DNA from: Triglochin maritima
Taxonomy: Eukaryota > Streptophyta > Magnoliopsida > Alismatales > Juncaginaceae
DNA: 64,000 nt
Assembly (NCBI GenBank): GCA_963682175.1
Contig: OY821784.1
Coordinates: 34,577,621-34,641,620, forward strand
Direction of reading: 5' to 3'
Each line of letters begins with the position of its first letter. Within the stretch, counting starts at the first letter, position 1. Below are positions 1-11,081 of the stretch, piece after piece. The notes below the pieces were generated by a model. It was not told the DNA's origin, did not search any database, and saw only the letters and a list, made by a program, of their open reading frames with translations. Position numbers and translations under genes: made by a program.

Positions 1-534
1 AATTGGGGCAGCAAATATATTCGTCGCACATTTTTGAGGGTGTGGAGATGGAGAATTGAAGAGATTGACCACCCAACACACCGACGAGGTAGGACGCGAC
101 AGATTAGCCCCTTTTACGACAAGGCAGGACTCCGTGCAAAAGAGGACCAATTGAAGCTTCGAAAAACTCCCTCGATCCCTTCTGAGGGATGTAAGATGAA
201 GAATTGAAGCAGTTAACACCTTAGACGTTGATTTGAAACTTCACCAGCCGACCATATTCCGGCAGTCGGGATTCGAAAAAATTGGCCCTGCAGAAAGCTC
301 TCTTACACTATTCTTGGCGAGGGGAGGGCAGTGCTGGGCCGAGTAGGTTGAGGAACGGTGTCGGTGGCGAAGGGACACGTCGGGAGGGGGACGAGAGGAG
401 AGAGAGAAGCTTTGGGTAGAATGAAATTTATGTTTTTAATCTTTTTGTTTTTGTTTTTACTATTAATGATATTTGTATTTTACGAAATTTAATTTGTAAA
501 TTATCAAACGTCGACGTAAACGGTGAGGGAGTGT
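1..534. other. Gene-free flank, no recognised content
   Basis: No open reading frame with recognisable protein similarity is seen. The first 400 bases are relatively GC-rich and the rest is AT-rich. The last bases directly precede the AGTGT duplication of the neighbouring solo LTR. Confidence 0.5.
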
Positions 535-907
535 TGTTGAAAGTTGATCTTAATCCATCCTAGTTGGCAGCCAAGTCATCAAAGATGATGAGTCATCCAG
601 TAGGAAGATGAAAAGATGAGGGGAAGTCGAAAATATGAGGAGAAGATGAAATGATAGATCACAATCTATTGTAATAATTTGATTTGAATTGTCTTGATTA
701 ATTGTCATTAGTATAGAAGGTAGAATGTTAAAAGTCATCTTAATGTAGTCATTTGTAATGTTATAAATAGCATACAAAGTCATGTATGTAAATGTGTCAG
801 AAGTACAAGAAAGATTAGAGAGTACAAGTTTGAGCATTTCTCCTCTTGTCTTCCACCTCCACCACCACCACCAAATATCGAAACATGACCACCATTGATT
901 CCCAACA
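535..907 (+). mobile_element. Solo LTR, 373 bp, TSD AGTGT
   Basis: The segment begins TGTTGAAAG and ends TTCCCAACA, a TG...CA pair typical of LTRs. It is flanked by a perfect 5-bp direct repeat, AGTGT, at 530-534 and 908-912. A TATA-like box (TTATAAATAG) lies at 761-770, which sets the plus orientation. No internal retroelement coding sequence adjoins it, so it is read as a solo LTR left by LTR-LTR recombination. The superfamily is not determined; the short length and TGTTG/CAACA ends favour Ty1-copia. Confidence 0.8.
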
Positions 908-1632
908 AGTGTGACCTACAAACGGCAGATGTACATAAGAGCAATTATGTTCAGTTTATAGGCACACATCCGACAATAACAAAAACTCGGATGCATATCA
1001 TTAATTAGGCAACCTGTGAGGTGCATCTTAGCAAATTAACATTCACTTTACTGGTTGACTGCCAATCTACAAAATTGTCGTAGTTGACTATAGGTCGACC
1101 AAAAATTGAAACAACCAAACCTCTAAGGGTCGATCATTTTTTTCTCACATGTCCTGACTTTTGGGTTTCTTACTTGACCAATCACTCCACCTAAACCCTT
1201 CATTGTGCCATAACAACTAATAGAGAGTCAAAAGCTTATGAATTTGGTCTTAAAGGAGGGATGCAATCATCATAATCCTCTGATTGCTCACATTACTCAA
1301 AACCTTCATTAATACTTCATTCCAACTTGGTCACTTGTGAGTCTAACTTCCATCACATTCAAGTGCTTCATATTTGAGTATTTAGAAGAAAGCTACCTCT
1401 TGGATTGTAAGAGACAATTCAAGTTAGACGATATATAGTGTTCACTAGCTTGCGACGTAGAAAGCTCAATCTTGATCCGGAATGTAGATCAAGGAGTGAA
1501 TTCTTGAGTGTGACTCAAGGACGACTATATCAGCGGTTGAGGAGACTGAACCTATATATACCTTCGTGTGTATGGTGGTTTGCAATTTCTAACATTTGTC
1601 ATTTGCCATTTCAAGTTAGATCGCATTTCGTA
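908..1632. other. Gene-free spacer
   Basis: AT-rich DNA between two solo LTRs. A short reading frame at about 1438-1671 has no recognisable similarity. Nothing else is identified. Confidence 0.5.
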
Positions 1633-3343
1633 TGTAACGTCCTCAAACACAGCGGAAAATTTCAAATTTAAAACATACAATCAACGAGGACATTACGAAA
1701 AGGAATACACACACCGGTGCACCAACATATAATATATATATGTGAACGAGTTTACAAAAGAATGTGATTACATCAAAAGATCATATACATAAAATATACA
1801 CAAGTAATCACAACCACCTCAAAATATAGGGAAGCAGGATCAGGTCTCGAGCGCTCCCTCCGCCGTCGCCACCCACCTAACGTCGCTCTCGGCTTGAAAG
1901 CAGACAATGAATGCCTGAGTTTCCAGGAGGAAACCCAGTATGCCAAACCCTAACACATATATGGACAGAATGAAATATGCAAAGAAACGTAAAACACCAC
2001 AACTGATACACCCGCTAAGTTCCCGAAACCTCTCTCCCGGGCATAGCCCAACCACACGGGTCTCAAGGGTCCCCTCACCCCAACCCACCAACACACGTGC
2101 ACACAAGGCACCGCCGGTCCAAATCACGGCCAAACAACCCCCTCATTGCCTCAGTGTTACCGGAGCCACGGTTTTGCATCAATGTTACCGGAGCCACGAT
2201 TTTGCATCATTCGCCGGAGCCACGGCTTTGCCTCATTCACCGGAGCCACGACCACAATATCACAATCCACCTCCACGTGTCACTACTAATCGCTATAGGG
2301 CCGGAATGTCTGTGCCATCGCCCCAAAAGGGCCGGAGACCCGTTGCCTTCTAGCCAATCAATGGCAACACACACACCCACAAAAACAGTGCAAAACGGTC
2401 GAACGAAAACTGGCTTCCGGTCGACCGATCCTCACCCAGAGAACTGACCCAACCGAAAAACCCGCCAAACGGTCGACTGACAAAGGGGTCCCGGTCGACC
2501 GAAAAGCACCAGTAGAAATCCATTTTCGCAAACAACAGTAAAACGGTCGAACAACCGAACCCTATCGGTCGACCGAAAACAACCAGTAGAACTCACCCAG
2601 AGTCCTCACTTCACGGTCGACCGAAACCACACTTCCGGTCGACCGGCCATTAAGTTAACTTAAACGTCGGTCGAACGAGTCAAACAGGCGGTCGACCGTT
2701 TGGATGGTCAACGCCCCAACCGACATACAACAGTACTTTCGGTCGACCGACAAAAGGGTCTCGTTCGACCGAAAATACATAGGACGTCTTTCTCTCGCTA
2801 AAAATGCACAACCGGTCGACCGCCTAAAGGACATCGTTCGACCGATGCAAGGGATTCGCCCAAAATACACTACAACCGGTCGACCTAACCAAAACACTGG
2901 TCGACCGTTTATAGTTCAGAAACGGCTGTGCAGGTCCGACGAGCCCGAAACGGCCTACCGTCGACCGCTCCCACTCCCACACTAACAATAGGTGAGCTTG
3001 AAAGCAAGTTTGACATGCCTTAAGGCTTGAAGAAGCCTTTGAAGAACGACGGCGAGCTTTTCCACGATAAACCCAAACTCTGGCGAACACAACGATCTCT
3101 ACGACGACTCCGGCGAATCCAACACTCCGATCCTCGCCTCCGCCAACACCGAAGAACCACAGAGGGAGAGAGAGAGACGAGTCTAGAGAGAGAGAGTGAG
3201 TGAGAGAGAGATGCAAATGAGAGAGAGAAAAAAAAACCAACCTTTATATACTTTTCTCCGACTCGATCTCAGCCGTCCATCTCAATCCATCACTAATCCT
3301 CTCCTAAACACAATTAGCACATAAGAAGGGTTAGGATCTAACA
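1633..3343 (-). mobile_element. Ty3-gypsy family solo LTR, 1711 bp, TSD TCGTA
   Basis: On the plus strand it starts TGTAACGTCC and ends GGATCTAACA. It is flanked by perfect TCGTA repeats (1628-1632 and 3344-3348). Read on the minus strand it begins TGTTAGATCCTAACCC and ends ...CCGCTGTGTTTGAGG..GTTACA. This matches the ends of the gypsy 5' LTR at 58838-60846 (TGTAATATCCCTAACCC ... GTTACA), and the shared internal stretch around 'tttggcatac.gggtttcc' confirms the family. A TATA-like box (reverse of TATATAC) lies near 3245. The palindrome array at 2397-2966 is inside. No coding sequence is attached, so it is a solo LTR. Confidence 0.85.
2397..2966. repeat. Paired CGGTCGACCG palindrome array (LTR copy 1)
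   Basis: Eight pairs of GGTCGA-type sites start at 2397/2419, 2471/2493, 2545/2567, 2615/2637, 2669/2690, 2741/2763, 2814/2836 and 2878/2899. Spacing within a pair is 21 or 22 bp. Pair-to-pair spacing is 54-74 bp, mostly 70-74. A lone degenerate site follows near 2958. The array lies downstream of the LTR TATA box in the minus-strand sense. Confidence 0.9.
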
Positions 3344-3921
3344 TCGTATATGCTACCCTTCTAGATAGGTCATCAATCTTTTACAGCCAGAACTCAAAGG
3401 TACCATAAAATCATAAGCTTTTTGTAAGTTTTGTTCTCTTGCTAGTCGAAGGTGGACCTCGTCGAATTCAGGCTAAGATGGCCCGATCCGGCCCAATTAT
3501 AGGTCTAATTTGAACTCGAAAATTAGTTGTTTTATTTTTGGTTAGTTTCTTTAAGCATCATTGACGGAGAAATAAGTATATTTGCTTTTGAAAAGGTATA
3601 TGTACCTTTTCTAGACTACTTGGAAGAACGAAAACGTGGAAGACATAAACTCTTCACATTATATCAACCTGCGCGGGAAGACCCGAGCAAACAACTTCAC
3701 GCAAGAATATTCTTTTTCAGTCGAATGTTCTAAAGCATGCATCCACCACTTTTTTTTAATATGTATATAAAGGTTTACCTTTTTGATATTTTTTAAGTTA
3801 AAACCGTTTTAGGTTAGACGGCAGTTTGTTATTTTGTTGACTCAAATTATGCAGCCTACAGGTTACATGAGGTGGCCATTCAAACAAAATGCTGTATGAA
3901 TATCCATTTTAAGGCTGCAAT
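3344..3921. other. Host spacer between solo LTR and CACTA element
   Basis: AT-rich DNA with no recognisable gene; a 68-residue frame at 3527-3733 has no similarity I recognise. It is bounded by the TCGTA duplication on the left and the CACTA terminus on the right. Confidence 0.5.
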
Positions 3922-6900
3922 CACTAGTGCAGAATAGGCTTTACTCGTCGCCCAATAGACGTCGGCCGTTATAACCACCGACGTCTAGTGGGGAGAGGAC
4001 AGAATGGACGTCTGTCTTCATTGAGGCCGACGTCTATGTAGTACTATAGACGTCGGGTTTGGGAATAACACGTTTAGCCGACGTCTATAGGGTATAGACG
4101 TTGACCTATAGACGTCGGCCGTTTATGTACCTTGTGAATCCGACGTCTATAGGGTATATACGTCTCCCTATAGACGTCGGACGTAATGTAAGACCGACGT
4201 CTATACTCCATCCATATAGACGTCGAGGTATAGACGTCGGCCTTATATAACATCCGACGTCTATATGTCTTAAAGAAATCGCACAGACGCGTTTTCTTTC
4301 ATTCATTTCAGACGAAACCCACCCAAACCCTAGTCGTCCCGCGACCGAACTCTCCTCCACGATCGACCTCCGACCGATCCGCACCTTCTCCAGCACCGCA
4401 GCGAGCTCCCAAGCTCTCCTCCACTTCTCCGGCCCTCTTCTCCTTCTTCCTCTGTCTCTCTCCACATGTAAGTTTTAAGTTCGTTTTTGGTTGTTTTAAG
4501 TTCATCTTCCTCCGTCTCTCCACATATTCTTTCTAAGTTAGCCTTCATCTCGTGTCGTTTACAGCCGTCACCGCACCACCTCCGCGACGTCTTCAGGAAC
4601 CACAAAGTCCTCCGGCATCACAACTTTTCCCTCCTCTGGTTCGTGCTTAACCACCTGTAGAAAAATCATATTGTTTGATTAGGTTGTAATGGTGTTCGGA
4701 TATATTTAGATATGTTTAGATTGTGGTGTTTAGAAATATTCTTAAACTTGTAAAAATATTTGATATGTTTAGATATGTTTAGATATGTTAAGAAAGAGTG
4801 AAAATCCCATGAAAACATACATAGTGGTGAAGAATTTTCAACAAAGTTTATTGGTGAATGGAGTGTGATCATTGTGTGAATGTTTAATTCATTTGATTTG
4901 ACTCATTCATTGGATTGATTTGGTTTGGATTGAGTTGGGTTGGTTGGATGATTTAACCAAACTTTGTTTTCATTGGATTGATTTGGTTTGGATTATGTTA
5001 AGAATTTGGTTTGGATTGAGTAGAGAAATACATGATGTGAATGTGAGTAGATAACTAGATATACATTTTTCTTGTTGATTTCAGGATTTGAAGAATTTTA
5101 CATATCAAATTTTAAGTAGAGGTTCTGCCAAAATTTCAATAAAATTTTATTCCCAATTATTATTAATAACACGATAGTTTGTGTTTAAAATGTTTTTCTG
5201 GCAATTTTCAAGTAATTATTTTTAATACTTGCTTTTAATATTTTAAATGTTTATTGACTTAATTTTTTGAATTTTTAATATTATGATATTAACTCATTGC
5301 CCCCTTAAACAACTTGGCCTTTAATAACCCAAAGCAAAAGATTAGACAATATTTGCTTAGTCATTCATCATATAGGATTTGCATGCATTGTATTTTTCTA
5401 TTATTTACAATTTCTGTCGTAGATTGCTGGCGTAAGGTACATACTATCTTTCACTCATCATTCATTAGAAAGCACGCATTAGTTATTAGGACTTGCATTG
5501 GAACAAGAGTGAGGTGAGTGTTTGTTTGGTGTGTTGTTTGTTAGATTAAGGTATGAAAAACACTTAGGGGGCAGTCACCTATAGGAGATGAGGTGGGAGA
5601 TTTCATCACCATTTCCTTGGCCCAGAAACCACTTAATAAAAAAGCCTTAATAAAATCAATTAGACGTTGGCCCCTAGGATTTTCGGACGCATTAAGGAGA
5701 GGAAACCGTTTAAGACCGTTATGGCCTGAATGTCGTTGCTCATCTAGTCTCCCTGAGATTTTAGGTACCTCTGGGTTCTTGATTTCCTATGCAATGAAAA
5801 GTATTGAATAATATTATCAAAACTGTAATAAATTATAATTTTTATACTTGTAGACATCTTTACGAGCCAGAAAGTCAATCTTTCCCGAGGATCAAGTATT
5901 TGGATTTATCAGACCATCTACATATATATACGGGAATGACGATAAATCGGTCAACTTGGGACATTCTTTAAAGAAGAAGACAAAAGATATTATCTGCTCC
6001 CTTATCATGAGAGGTAAACTTTGTAATTCAAAGTGAAATTTTATTTTGTAATAAGCTTCTTATTATATATATAACACATGGCTCATTGGATGTTGTATGC
6101 CCCACGACTAATTCGGCATATTGGTTTGATCCGTTGGGGTCGAATAAACCAAGGGACTCAATAAAGAAACTTCTAAATATGTAAGTTCGTTTAGTCGTGA
6201 ATAAAGTAATTCGTGGATTTTTATTAGTATTATTGAATGATATTTGAACTTGTGCTACTCAGGGCAATTAAGGTTTACAGAGCTTTAGGTGGTAGGAGAA
6301 CAACCACAAAAGCAGGAATAACATAGCATGGAATGAGAGTACGTTCTATCCCATTTTTGTTAATTAAGTTAGGAACAAATATTTAGTGAATTCCTATGTT
6401 TGTAGTACCGGAAGCAGGTTGGAAATACCGAATGTGGTTACTACGTGATGAGATACATGGAGAAAATCCTCGATGTGACAACTCAAGACGTATGTCTAAC
6501 CGAGGTAATGTAGATCGTTATTCAATTGTATATTCAATTGTAGTTTCAATATTTAGTTATTAATATTCAACGCACTTGTATTTTTTTGATAGGTCTTCCC
6601 AAAAAGTAGTGATCCCTTCTCGCAACAGAAACTCGATGAAACTCGCGACCGATGGGCTCGCTATTTCATCAGAAACATGCTGACGAACTAAGAGGTTCTC
6701 CTGCCAATAGTATTTTTTGTAATTTAGTTAACAAGTGCACTTGTATTACAAACCTATACTTTATGCCTTAATATAGCCTTAATTTTAGAATGAATTAATT
6801 GCAAGTGTGTTGAATGTCAATTGTGTATGCTTTGTATGTTTGTGCATGTATGGTTGTATGTTCGTGTTTGTGTTTGTGCATGTATGCTTGTTTGTTTGTG

Positions 6901-7438
6901 CTTGTATGTATATGTGGATGAAATTGTGAGTATTTGTGAACAAATTTATAGGTGAACGAATGTGGTGCAGTTGTATGTACACGAATACGATGACTAAAAA
7001 CAATTTCGTCGGATGCTATTTTTTTGTCCAGGTTTAGGAATAGACGACGGATGTTGTTATTAGCCGACGTCTATTCCTCTGACGAAAGGCATGGACGTCG
7101 GTTTTATGTGGAATCCGACGTATATCCCTAAAGCATGGACGTCGCATGTTAGTTCACCGACGTCTATCCCTAAAGGATATACGTCGTCTGTTATATCACC
7201 GACGTCTATCCCTAAAGAATATACGTCGTCTGTTATATCACCGACATCTATCCCTAAATAATAGACATCGGGTGTTGTATAGACCGACGTCTATGCGTTA
7301 ACGAATAAACGTCGGCTTCCACGTATGACCGACGTCTATGTATAGACGACGTACTCATAGACGTCGGATCGGGGAGTGCTTATATCCGACATTTATAGCC
7401 CCGTATATCCGACGTATATTCCCTTTTCTGTAGTAGTG
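3922..7438 (+). mobile_element. CACTA (En/Spm) transposon, 3.5 kb, defective
   Basis: The left end is CACTAGTGCAGAA; the right end, read inward on the minus strand, is CACTACTACAGAA. Both are typical CACTA termini. Subterminal regions (about 3945-4270 and 7020-7420) hold many copies of ATAGACGTCGG in both orientations, the kind of motif array bound by TNPA-like proteins in En/Spm. The flanking trinucleotides are AAT and CAT, so the 3-bp duplication is imperfect. The interior has an exon-like Ulp1 protease remnant but no TNP2/TnpD transposase that I recognise. It is therefore judged non-autonomous. Confidence 0.85.
5880..6691 (+). pseudogene. Ulp1-like (C48) cysteine protease remnant in CACTA
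   Basis: Exon-like blocks resemble the Ulp1-type protease often carried by plant CACTA elements. Near 6085-6178 a block reads HGSLDVVCP then AYWFDPLGSNKP, matching the His-containing and Asp-containing stretches of the family, but with His-Gly instead of the usual His-Trp. The block at 6406-6504 reads KQVGNTECGYYVMRYMEKIL, containing the catalytic-Cys motif (Cys codon at 6433), and ends at a GT donor. The block at 6593-6691 follows an AG acceptor, contains LDETRDRWARYF, and ends in TAA. Upstream blocks (about 5880-6010) contain in-frame stops. What is seen is a decayed tail of the gene. Assignment to Ulp1 rests on motif order and is fairly secure; activity is unlikely. Confidence 0.65.
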
Positions 7439-7562
7439 CATGTATTAAACATCAAATTTTGTGTTATACTTCTTTGAGACATTAGCTAAAATCTTAAAAT
7501 AGGTTAAGTGTAAAATTCAAAATCAAATATAATGATTTCCGAAACCATTTTTTCGAGGCAGA

Positions 7563-7626
7563 TATTAAATTTGGTGTGGTTTTTGTATTATTTTATTCTT
7601 CTTGATTATTACACGATGCATAATAT
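7563..7626 (-). repeat. Old copia 3' LTR, outer fragment
   Basis: This 64-bp piece (TATTAAATTTGGTGTGG...) matches the beginning of the intact LTR at 17893-18137. The rest of the same LTR resumes at 10903 after a solo LTR insertion. Confidence 0.85.
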
Positions 7627-8387
7627 TGAAGGGAATGTGTTCTAAAAGTTTTACTTTTAAATGTCAATTATTATGAATTGAATGAGAAATCATTTTGTTC
7701 TTGTTTATGTTATTCGTCTTTTAGAAGTGTTAAGGAAGAGACTCTTGGTCCTTAACCGTAGAGCTCTAAAAGATATTGTTTTACATAAAACAAAAGATAT
7801 TCGCAATCATGGTTATTAACATGGAACATTAATTACCGAGTTAAGATTGTCGTGTTGGTCATAGATCATTGTAGCTCTACAAGTGAGTGACAACACGGGT
7901 ATGCAAAAGAGGAAAATATTACTATTGTATACTGAATAGACCTAATAAGTAAAATATTATAGAAATGTGTTTCTGTGTCATTAATATTTTACTGTGTCTT
8001 TGGTCCTTTGATATGAGACTTATATCTAATCACTTAAGGAATACTTAATTAGATCAGTGTCTTGAACTATCGATCAGTGTAGTGTAAAGGCATTGGTTGG
8101 TTAAGTATAACTTTCGTTGGAGAAGATAGTTAGTCAAAAGATTATCATTGCCCCTCTTAATTGAGTGATGATATTAGTGGGTCCCTTGATAAAGCAAAGT
8201 TATAATGTGCACAATGTGATTTGAGTTAAGTCACATATTTATAACTAGCTTAAAGAGATCAAGAAATGAATACTAATACAAAGATGACACAATACTACTT
8301 TGTGTGTATTCTTAATATCATGAGGCAAGGGACGGACACAAGTGGTGCACTCCATCACTAAGTGGATCGGGTTTTGGTTCGAGTGGA

Positions 8388-9606
8388 CACTAGTGCAGAA
8401 TGCTCGATAGACGTCACCAAATAGACGTCGGATGTCCAAACAACCGACGTCTATAGGTATAGACGTCGGATATTTGGACATCCGACGTCTATAGGTTTGT
8501 AGAAACATCGGTTGTTTAGTATAACCGACGTCTATACCTCCTGAAAGAAGAAAATATTTTTTGTTTATTTTTTTGGATTTATTCCGTATAAGAATTTATG
8601 TGGATTTCTTTCGTATCAGAAATAACGCAATTTTTTGGGATTTATTTAGTGTAAAAATTAACATATTTTTTTGGAATTTATTTTGTATAAGAAATAACGC
8701 AATTTTTAGGATTTATTTCGTGTAAGAATTTATGTGTATTATTTTGTATAAGAATAATGTGGATTTAAAAATAATTACAATCACATGTGTGTTGTGTTGT
8801 ACACATGTGTGTGTATGGTGACATGTTTAGTCCCACATTGGAGAAAGTTTTTTATTGGTGGAGTTGAAGTACTCCACCACTCCTTTACTTCTAAATGGTA
8901 GTTTGGTACCACACTACAAAATGCAAGTGAGATACATATATATATTTAATGGTCAAAAGATTGGCACTTGGGGCACTTGGGCTCAAAATGGTTGCAACGT
9001 TTCTTTTTTACTATTAACCCATGTATAGACGTCGGATGTATAGCATGGCCGACGTCTATAGGGTGTATTTTTTATTAATTATTGATATATCAATGTATAG
9101 ACGTCGGATGTATAGCATGACCGACGTCTATAGGTCGTGCCGTATGAATAGACGTCGGTCAAGCTATATATCCGACGTCTATTTGGTGTAATAGTTTAGT
9201 CCCACATCGGAGAATTTAGTTTTGTTGGTGTGGTTGATGTACTCCACCACTCCTCTACTGCTGAACGCGAACGACTTGAGGCACCTGGGCATGTTTGGCT
9301 TGATATACGTGGTTATTTGTCAAAAGATTGGCACTTGGGGCACTTGGGCGACTTGGGCTTGATTAATGTGAGTGCAGAATGCCCGATATAGGTTGCAATG
9401 TATTTTTTTGTTGTTAATTAACATATAATAGACGTCGGTCGTATAAAGCCGACGTGTATACACTGTATAGACGTCGGTCGTATATAGCCGACGTCTATAC
9501 AACAAGGAATAGACGACGGGGAAATAGACGTCGGGTACTTGGACCATCGAAATCCGACGTCTATACCACCATATATCCGACGTATATGGACTTTTCTGCA
9601 CTAGTG
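8388..9606. mobile_element. Non-autonomous CACTA element, 1219 bp, TSD GGA
   Basis: Perfect 13-bp terminal inverted repeats (CACTAGTGCAGAA) are flanked by perfect 3-bp duplications GGA (8385-8387 and 9607-9609). Inverted ATAGACGTCGG motifs at both ends match those of the CACTA element at 3922-7438, so the two belong to one family. No transposase is encoded. Inside are a tandem block of about 60-bp units (about 8550-8770, consensus around GGATTTATTTCGTGTAAGAA), a direct duplication (about 8820-9030 and 9190-9440), and two copies of a 'TTTAGTCCCACATYGG' stretch resembling the plant snRNA upstream sequence element. Confidence 0.92.
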
Positions 9607-10016
9607 GGAATTAAGACATCTAACTAATTGGGATCTATAATGTGTAGCTAGATACCGCTTATAGCTTGTGATATTAAGCTCTTAATATCACTGCCAACTT
9701 AGTTTAGATCCTCCCATAGGTCACACCACAAAACTGGGAAACAAGAAATTGGGATTTTGAGTACATAAGATGTGTCGGGTTTCATGTAGAAAATATGACA
9801 CATGGGGTGAACAAGCAAAATCAAAATTATGTTGTGATTAATAACATAATTAGAATCTAAATTGAATTCATATGTGATGTAAATATTATGGGGTGTAATG
9901 TATTATCATTACATAGGATAATATGTTACATAAGTTGTGAATTTATTACTAATCCCGAAATGTCAAATTTTGTAGGGGTTAAACCGAAATTTGACAAGTC
10001 TGCAGCACAGTGCACA

Positions 10017-10252
10017 AACGGTCGACCTCTAAACAGTAAACGGTCGACCGGATGTGGGACGGTCGACCGTAATATTGCACGGTCGACCGGATGTGTGCAC
10101 ATCGTAACAGGGATTTCGTCTATTCGTTTTCGGTCGACCGAACATTGTGATGAAATATTTTAATGTTGCGAATGGTCGACCGAGTGTCTAAACGATCGAC
10201 CGAAACCAGGTCTAAACGGTCGACCGGACCTCGCAGACGGTCGACCGGTCAG
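10017..10252. repeat. CGGTCGACCG palindrome array (unclassified LTR)
   Basis: Nine or so CGGTCGACCG-like sites occur between 10017 and 10252. Spacing is looser than in other copies (19-24 bp between successive sites, with one larger gap around 10090-10130). The array lies about 180 bp upstream of the LTR TATA box at 10427. Confidence 0.85.
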
Positions 10253-10902
10253 ACGGTTTTATGCAGAATTAATTTAAGAATTAATTAGATCATGCATGGA
10301 ATTGGTCCATAATTGATTTAATTCGTGGCTAAGATTATTTATTAATAAATAATGGATGGTTAGATGGAATTTTGCATGGAATCATGGGCAAGAGGTTGCA
10401 CATGAATAGGTAATTTGGAGAGAACCTATAAATACAAGGTTATCTCATTACCTCCTTAATTAATTCATTATTTTTCTTATGCAAAATCTCTCTCCATAAT
10501 TCTCCACGAAATTACAGTAATTCTTAAGTTTAGTTTTAGTTCTTCAGAGGTCATCTTCTAAAGGGAACTAAAGAGGGGTTAGTAATTGGATTCTAAACCC
10601 TATTGGAGATCGAGAGGATAGCTCGTCTCTCTCCAATCTTGTTTAGAGTTTGGTGAAATCTCGGAGGCATCCGACGCAGCAACAAGCATCCTCAACGTCT
10701 CCGAATCTTCAAAAAGTTTTAGAGAACTTCCAGGTATGAATTTCGGAGCCCCATGTTTGTTTTAATAAAAGTTTTAAAACTAGTTATTGAAACAAACCGA
10801 TGCATGCATGAAATAAATTATGGAAAATTGAAAATTGATCCTTATTATACATAAAAAATCGAAAATATATATGTATAATTAAACATGAAATCCTACAAAT
10901 AT

Positions 10903-11081
10903 ATAGGTTGTCAAGTAGCCGTTTGAGACAAATATACAAGTTTCCATGTTCATGATATTTGGTTCCTTGATGTGTGCTTGAATCACGGTTGTCTTTCTTA
11001 GTGAGAATCTGTATGAGGAGTAGGTGATGATGACCGTTTGAGAGTCTGAGCCGATTATGGAAGTTTGTATGTATTTCAACA
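10903..11081 (-). repeat. Old copia 3' LTR, inner fragment
   Basis: This piece continues the LTR broken at 7626 and ends TATTTCAACA, as does the copy ending at 18137. The polypurine tract follows directly (ACTCCCCTCAAGTTGGG, plus-strand view). Confidence 0.85.

Larger units (their letters stand above)
7627..10897 (+). mobile_element. Solo LTR inside copia LTR, TSD AATAT, with nested CACTA
   Basis: The segment starts TGAAGGGAATG and ends AATCCTACA, flanked by perfect AATAT copies (7622-7626 and 10898-10902). It interrupts the copia LTR, whose uninterrupted copy at 17893-18137 reads straight across the site. It contains a 1219-bp CACTA element; without it and its duplicated GGA the LTR is about 2.05 kb. 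A TATA box (TATAAATA) lies at 10427-10434, which gives plus orientation. A CGGTCGACCG array sits upstream of that box. I do not recognise the superfamily, and its ends differ from those of the gypsy and copia-like LTRs elsewhere in the window. Confidence 0.8.

Noticed and set aside
2397..2966. Possible CRISPR-like array of regularly spaced repeats
   Set aside because: The repeats are short degenerate palindromes inside an LTR in a plant genome; there are no constant long direct repeats, unique spacers or cas genes.
4106..4605. Overlapping minus-strand frames of 71-119 residues
   Set aside because: They fall in the CACTA subterminal array and a CT-rich leader-like stretch; their repetitive peptides reflect the DNA motif.
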